Of a stretch of 64,000 bases of DNA, positions 60,400-64,000 are shown piece after piece. Position numbers and translations under genes: made by a program. Below the pieces are notes generated by a model. The model saw nothing but the letters and a program-made list of their open reading frames with translations, made no database searches and was not told the DNA's origin. This DNA is from Plazaster borealis (taxonomy: Eukaryota; Echinodermata; Asteroidea; Forcipulatida; Labidiasteridae): NCBI GenBank assembly GCA_021014325.1, contig CM037472.1:4650001-4714000 (forward strand). Reading direction: 5' to 3'. How positions within the stretch are numbered: the stretch's first letter is position 1; each line of letters begins with the position of its first letter.

Positions 60400-62667
60400 C
60401 GCAAATTAAAAAGCCCACCCTGTTTTTTGTGTAAAATGAATCTCCAAACACAAAGTTTCCCTGATTTGGTAAATGTTTAAAATTGTGGTTAATGTTTGGG
60501 CGTATAATTCCGATTCCGTTCTGTTAGAAAATAAGCTTTAAACACTAAATATTTTATATGAAGCTTGTTTGCCATAAAAACAGTCACGAAAATGTTTCTT
60601 AAACACATTAGAAAGGTAAGAATAAAACAAAAACAGACAATGTTTCTATGTAAATCAATTTGCCTGATGTATTATCAGAGTGGCGTCTGGTGAGTTGTGT
60701 TTATTCAAAATTGTACCTCTGCACTAAAATTCCAAAGTTTCTGATCTGAACACCATATCGCTTTATAAATGTCATTATCGTATTTAACTGTTTTCCAAAG
60801 GATTAAGCCGGTTTTGTTGGAGGAAATTGCACGTTAATGGGATATTACTAGAAAAGGGGAATTAATTTTTGAAGTACTTTATGGCCAGTGGTTGAGCATG
60901 ACCCGCAATTTTTTCAATGATGGTTCGATGGGGCCGAGGCCTTCACAGACACCAATTAGCCTTTAGGTGAACAGCTTTTATTCCCTGAAACTTGTTAATT
61001 GCAGATTATACCGCTTATAATGTTAATTGTTTGCCAAAACCACTTAAAATTGGCTGCTTTTTATTATGACAGTGACACTGAACATTTTAATCAACCTTTT
61101 ATTATCGTTTTTGTATTTGTAATGAACTTTGTCATCAGTAGCATGCAAGAGCCAACCAAACAGCCTGTTTATTTGTTTGCTTGTTTTGTTTCTTTGTTTG
61201 TTTCAAATATCGGTTCAGACTACTTTTTGAAACTTGATAATAAAATCATATTAAAATTAGCGGTTGCACCGTAACCAACATTTAAAAAAAAAGTCTTTAA
61301 TTTACTTTTGTTTCCCTAGCAATACACAGTCGACTTCGGAATGAACTTCATGAAGCAGTAGTCCTGGTTAAACTCTGGGGTCACATTTAATTATACCTGC
61401 TTTATACCCCAAGGTTTTTACCCCCAATTCTGGTCATGAAACCTTAATATTTTCCTCTCCAAATATTTCCCTGTATTTCATAAAATAAGAAGCTGTATTT
61501 AGTAGGCTTTAGTAGGGTGGTCTCAAGACGCCCTCCTCTGACCCCTTAGACCATCTGTACTCCTGGATCTTGAATTTGTTTTTGTGAAGAAAAAAACCAC
61601 CCCAAAATACCCCACATCTCACACTTCCCTCCAGAAAAAAGGGCAAGTACTCAACTTCACGTATTTTTAATGTTGGGGTTCACAGTTAGAAGCCTCACAA
61701 TAAAAATCATTGTTATTCAATTGTATTTTCTCAAAAACACAATCTTTTGACCATACACTAGGAAAACAGTGAAAGAATAGCCTGAAAAATAAAGATAAAA
61801 TGACAGATAAATTCCTTTAATTTTTTAAGAAACCACAATTTTATATATTGATTAATACAAATATTTCTTATATTCAGTTTAAATGTTCAAATACCACACA
61901 CATACAAAATGTACCTTCACTGACAGACAAAAAATTAGATAAATTTCAACTTGTGCCCCAATTTATTGATTTACATCAATTCCCTTTTTAAAGTTTAAGC
62001 ATGTTCAACTATAACCTGAAAAAAATACAAAAACCCTTCTAATTTAACTCAGTGTTAGTATACAAATCTTTACCAGACATAGCAAGTGAGGTAAATTTAA
62101 AAACCCCAATATAAATGCAGCTTTTTTTGACACAATTTATTGATAATTATATATTCCTTTTTTTTATTATAATTATTTGTTTTTTAAACTCAAATTATGC
62201 TAAAATACAACTTGAACAAATAGAACACCATACTAATTAATAACACTTAGTGTTAGTAGACAAATCTTGACCTGATGTACTGCAATTAAAAAATAAATAC
62301 TTGAAAGATTAGATGAAAGACATTAAAATAAAAACGATAAACAACTTCAGCATTCAAAGTTATTATTATACCGCTCTACTTTAAACAATGAATTTGGTTT
62401 CCAATTAGTGTCACCCAACATAACTTTTCAAACAAATTAAACAACATTAACTAAGGAGGCATGAGTACAGAATAAGGCTAAGAATAGAGTCGAACACTCT
62501 AATTGCTCCTAAACAGTGTGTCAATAAATAAAAGTCTCCTAGAAAAACATTTTAAAAATGCCTCCATTATACACAAACTAATACTATTGCTTGAAGTGGT
62601 TAGAATGTTATTTTGAGAAATATGTTTGTATTTTAGAAGGCAAGTCTTCTAGTGTTTGCCATTCAAC
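60400..62667. other. Intergenic, AT-rich, no supported gene
   Basis: No exon with splice or family support was seen on either strand. The region is AT-rich, in places almost free of CpG, and shows no clear large repeat until the MITE cluster at 62668. Confidence 0.5.
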
Positions 62668-63053
62668 TTAAAGGCACTGGACACGTTTGGTAATTGTTAA
62701 AAACCAGTATTCTCACTTGGTGTATCCCAACATATGCATAAAATAACAAACTTGTGAACATTTGGGCTCAATTGGTCATCGAAGTTGTGAGAAAATAATG
62801 AGAAAAAAAAAACACCCTTGGTGCACAAATTTGTGTGCTTTCAGATGCCTAAAAAAGGCTTCAGGCCTGAAGTCTTTTTCAGATTCAAATAATTTAGTTA
62901 GAAATTACCTCTTTCTCAAAAACTACGTAACTTCAGAGGGAGTCGTTTTTCACAACGTTTTATACTATCAACAGCTCTCCGCTGCTCATTACCAAGTAAA
63001 TTTTTATGCTAATATATATTTTGAGTAATTACCAAATGTGTCCAGTGCCTTGA
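62668..63053. repeat. TTAA-type MITE, first of three abutting elements
   Basis: It starts TTAAAGGCACTGGACACGTT and ends with the near reverse complement AAATGTGTCCAGTGCCTTGA. Internal blocks are shared with 40335-40708 in the opposite orientation (GTGTATCCCAACATATGC, GGGCTCAATTGGTCATCGAA). Confidence 0.85.
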
Positions 63054-63384
63054 AAGGTATTGTACACTTTTGGTAACAGCTCAAAATCAGTGTCCACATT
63101 TTGTGTGATGCATGAACAAACAAACCGGTGAAAGTTTGAGCTCAATTGGTCATCGAGGTCACGAGAAAATAGTGAAAAGAGACCTTATGTGTTTTCTGTT
63201 TTTTCAAATTATCGCGCGTGATAAAAACTATTGTTTTACTCATTTCTCAGAAACGATAGCATTTTAGGCAGAAATATTTTAAGGAACACTTTCTACCATT
63301 ACTTACTTTAAATCATGTAAGTTATGTGTGAATCTGTGAACATTGTGTTTTTCGATCTTACCAATAGTGTACAGGGCCTCTAAA
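63050..63384. repeat. TTAA-type MITE, second of three abutting elements
   Basis: It starts TTGAAAGGTATTGTACACTT and ends TAGTGTACAGGGCCTCTAAA. The interior is shared with 29411-29763. Its left end overlaps the TTGA at the end of the preceding element. Confidence 0.8.
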
Positions 63385-63795
63385 GAGGAAGGGAAAAGAC
63401 CAATTCAATTTTGTGATGTACTCATTTTCTGATTTTCCGATAGATAGCGTCCTCATGTAAGTGGGGAAAAAATTTCAAGTCTCTAACCTCCCGTTAAACT
63501 GGTGTAAACAGCCATTGCATAAGATACCCTCCCGGGGCAAAATTTGTCAACATCCGATGACATCATTCTGAGAAAAATGGGTCTGTACAATGAACCAACA
63601 CATCCCAATACAAAAATGTACAGACCCATTTTTCTCAAAATGTCATCAGATGTTTTGGATGTTGACAAATTTCGCAGTAGAAGGGTATCGAATGCAATGG
63701 CAATTTACACCATTTTAATGTACGGTTAGAGACTTGTATCTATTGGAAAATGAGTACATCGTAAAATTGAATTGGTCATTTCCCTTCCTCTTTAA
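63380..63795. repeat. 416-bp long inverted repeat (fold-back MITE), third of three
   Basis: The left end CTAAAGAGGAAGGGAAAAGA and right end CATTTCCCTTCCTCTTTAA are near-perfect inverted repeats. Complementarity continues along nearly the whole element to GAGAAAAATGGGTCTGTAC and GTACAGACCCATTTTTCTC around a loop of about 29 bp (roughly 63590-63618). A half copy is at 3955-4140. Confidence 0.9.
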
Positions 63796-64000
63796 GTTCT
63801 GTCTGTTTGTGTTGAAAATTTATATTCTTGAGGGGATAAAGTGAATACAAAACAATGGCTAATGAAACTAAGGCAACAGCGGCACCCATTGTTAAGTTTA
63901 TTGCCTGCCCCATAAACAAATGACCAATCAAGGCAAGAATAATCAGCTCAATTGCCACGGCAAATTTCTTCAAGATGGAATTCAATTTGGTCAGGAATAA
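63776..64000 (-). CDS. Terminal exon of a possible multi-pass membrane protein (partial)
   Basis: A minus-strand frame is open from the window edge to TGA at 63778-63776. It encodes two strongly hydrophobic segments, around AIELIILALIGHLFMG and GAAVALVSLAIVLYSL, with a short loop between and a polar tail. The pattern (SILKKFA, hydrophobic segment, LFMGQAINLTMGAAV, then LYSLYP) resembles the C-terminal end of nucleotide-sugar transporters of the SLC35A type, but this is a weak recognition and no symbol is given. The true exon start lies beyond the window or at an unseen acceptor. The last residues (LKEEGK) and the stop are encoded by the terminal repeat of the adjacent MITE. Translation by chance cannot be excluded. 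Confidence 0.45.
   Translation of the reverse strand, partial: LFLTKLNSILKKFAVAIELIILALIGHLFMGQAINLTMGAAVALVSLAIVLYSLYPLKNINFQHKQTELKEEGK

Overview
The window is invertebrate deuterostome nuclear DNA, most probably from an echinoderm such as a sea star. It has long multi-exon genes with GT-AG introns and proteins close to their vertebrate counterparts. It is AT-rich and packed with fold-back MITEs, tRNA-derived SINEs and CR1/L2-like LINE remnants. The genus is inferred from the character of the repeats and proteins, not from a search. No bacterial features, CRISPR arrays or rRNA genes were seen.

Layout. 1-8.2 kb is intergenic; it holds a 5'-truncated, frameshifted LINE (about 4.16-7.0 kb, minus strand) and several fold-back elements. 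10.1-16.35 kb (+) encodes MAT1 (MNAT1), the RING-finger assembly factor of the CDK-activating kinase, in 8 coding exons (323 aa). 18.15-20.39 kb (-) encodes TRMT5, the tRNA (guanine37-N1)-methyltransferase, in 3 coding exons (465 aa). 21.03-34.375 kb (+) encodes an SLC38A6-like amino-acid transporter in 13 coding exons (508 aa). 34.4-41.5 kb is intergenic or 3'UTR. 41.57-60.13 kb (-) encodes claspin, the replication-checkpoint mediator, in 22 coding exons (1444 aa as modelled). 62.67-63.8 kb is a run of three abutting MITEs. At the right edge is a membrane-protein-like terminal exon on the minus strand.

Every exon model was built by hand from splice sites, reading-frame phase and remembered family similarity. 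All phases close and each total coding length is divisible by three, which supports the models. Start codons and untranslated regions are less certain, above all for claspin.

The most notable points are as follows. (1) MNAT1(+)-TRMT5(-)-SLC38A6(+) has the order and orientation found on human chromosome 14q23, including the head-to-head TRMT5/SLC38A6 pair. (2) A large group of fold-back elements with TTAA-type ends has spread through introns and intergenic DNA. One copy lies 17 bp from a claspin splice donor, and another appears to supply the stop codon of the terminal ORF. (3) Claspin here has two Chk1-binding-type motifs, not three as in human, and an E2F-like site just upstream. I found no convincing new multi-gene system; the novelty is mainly in repeat architecture and conserved synteny.
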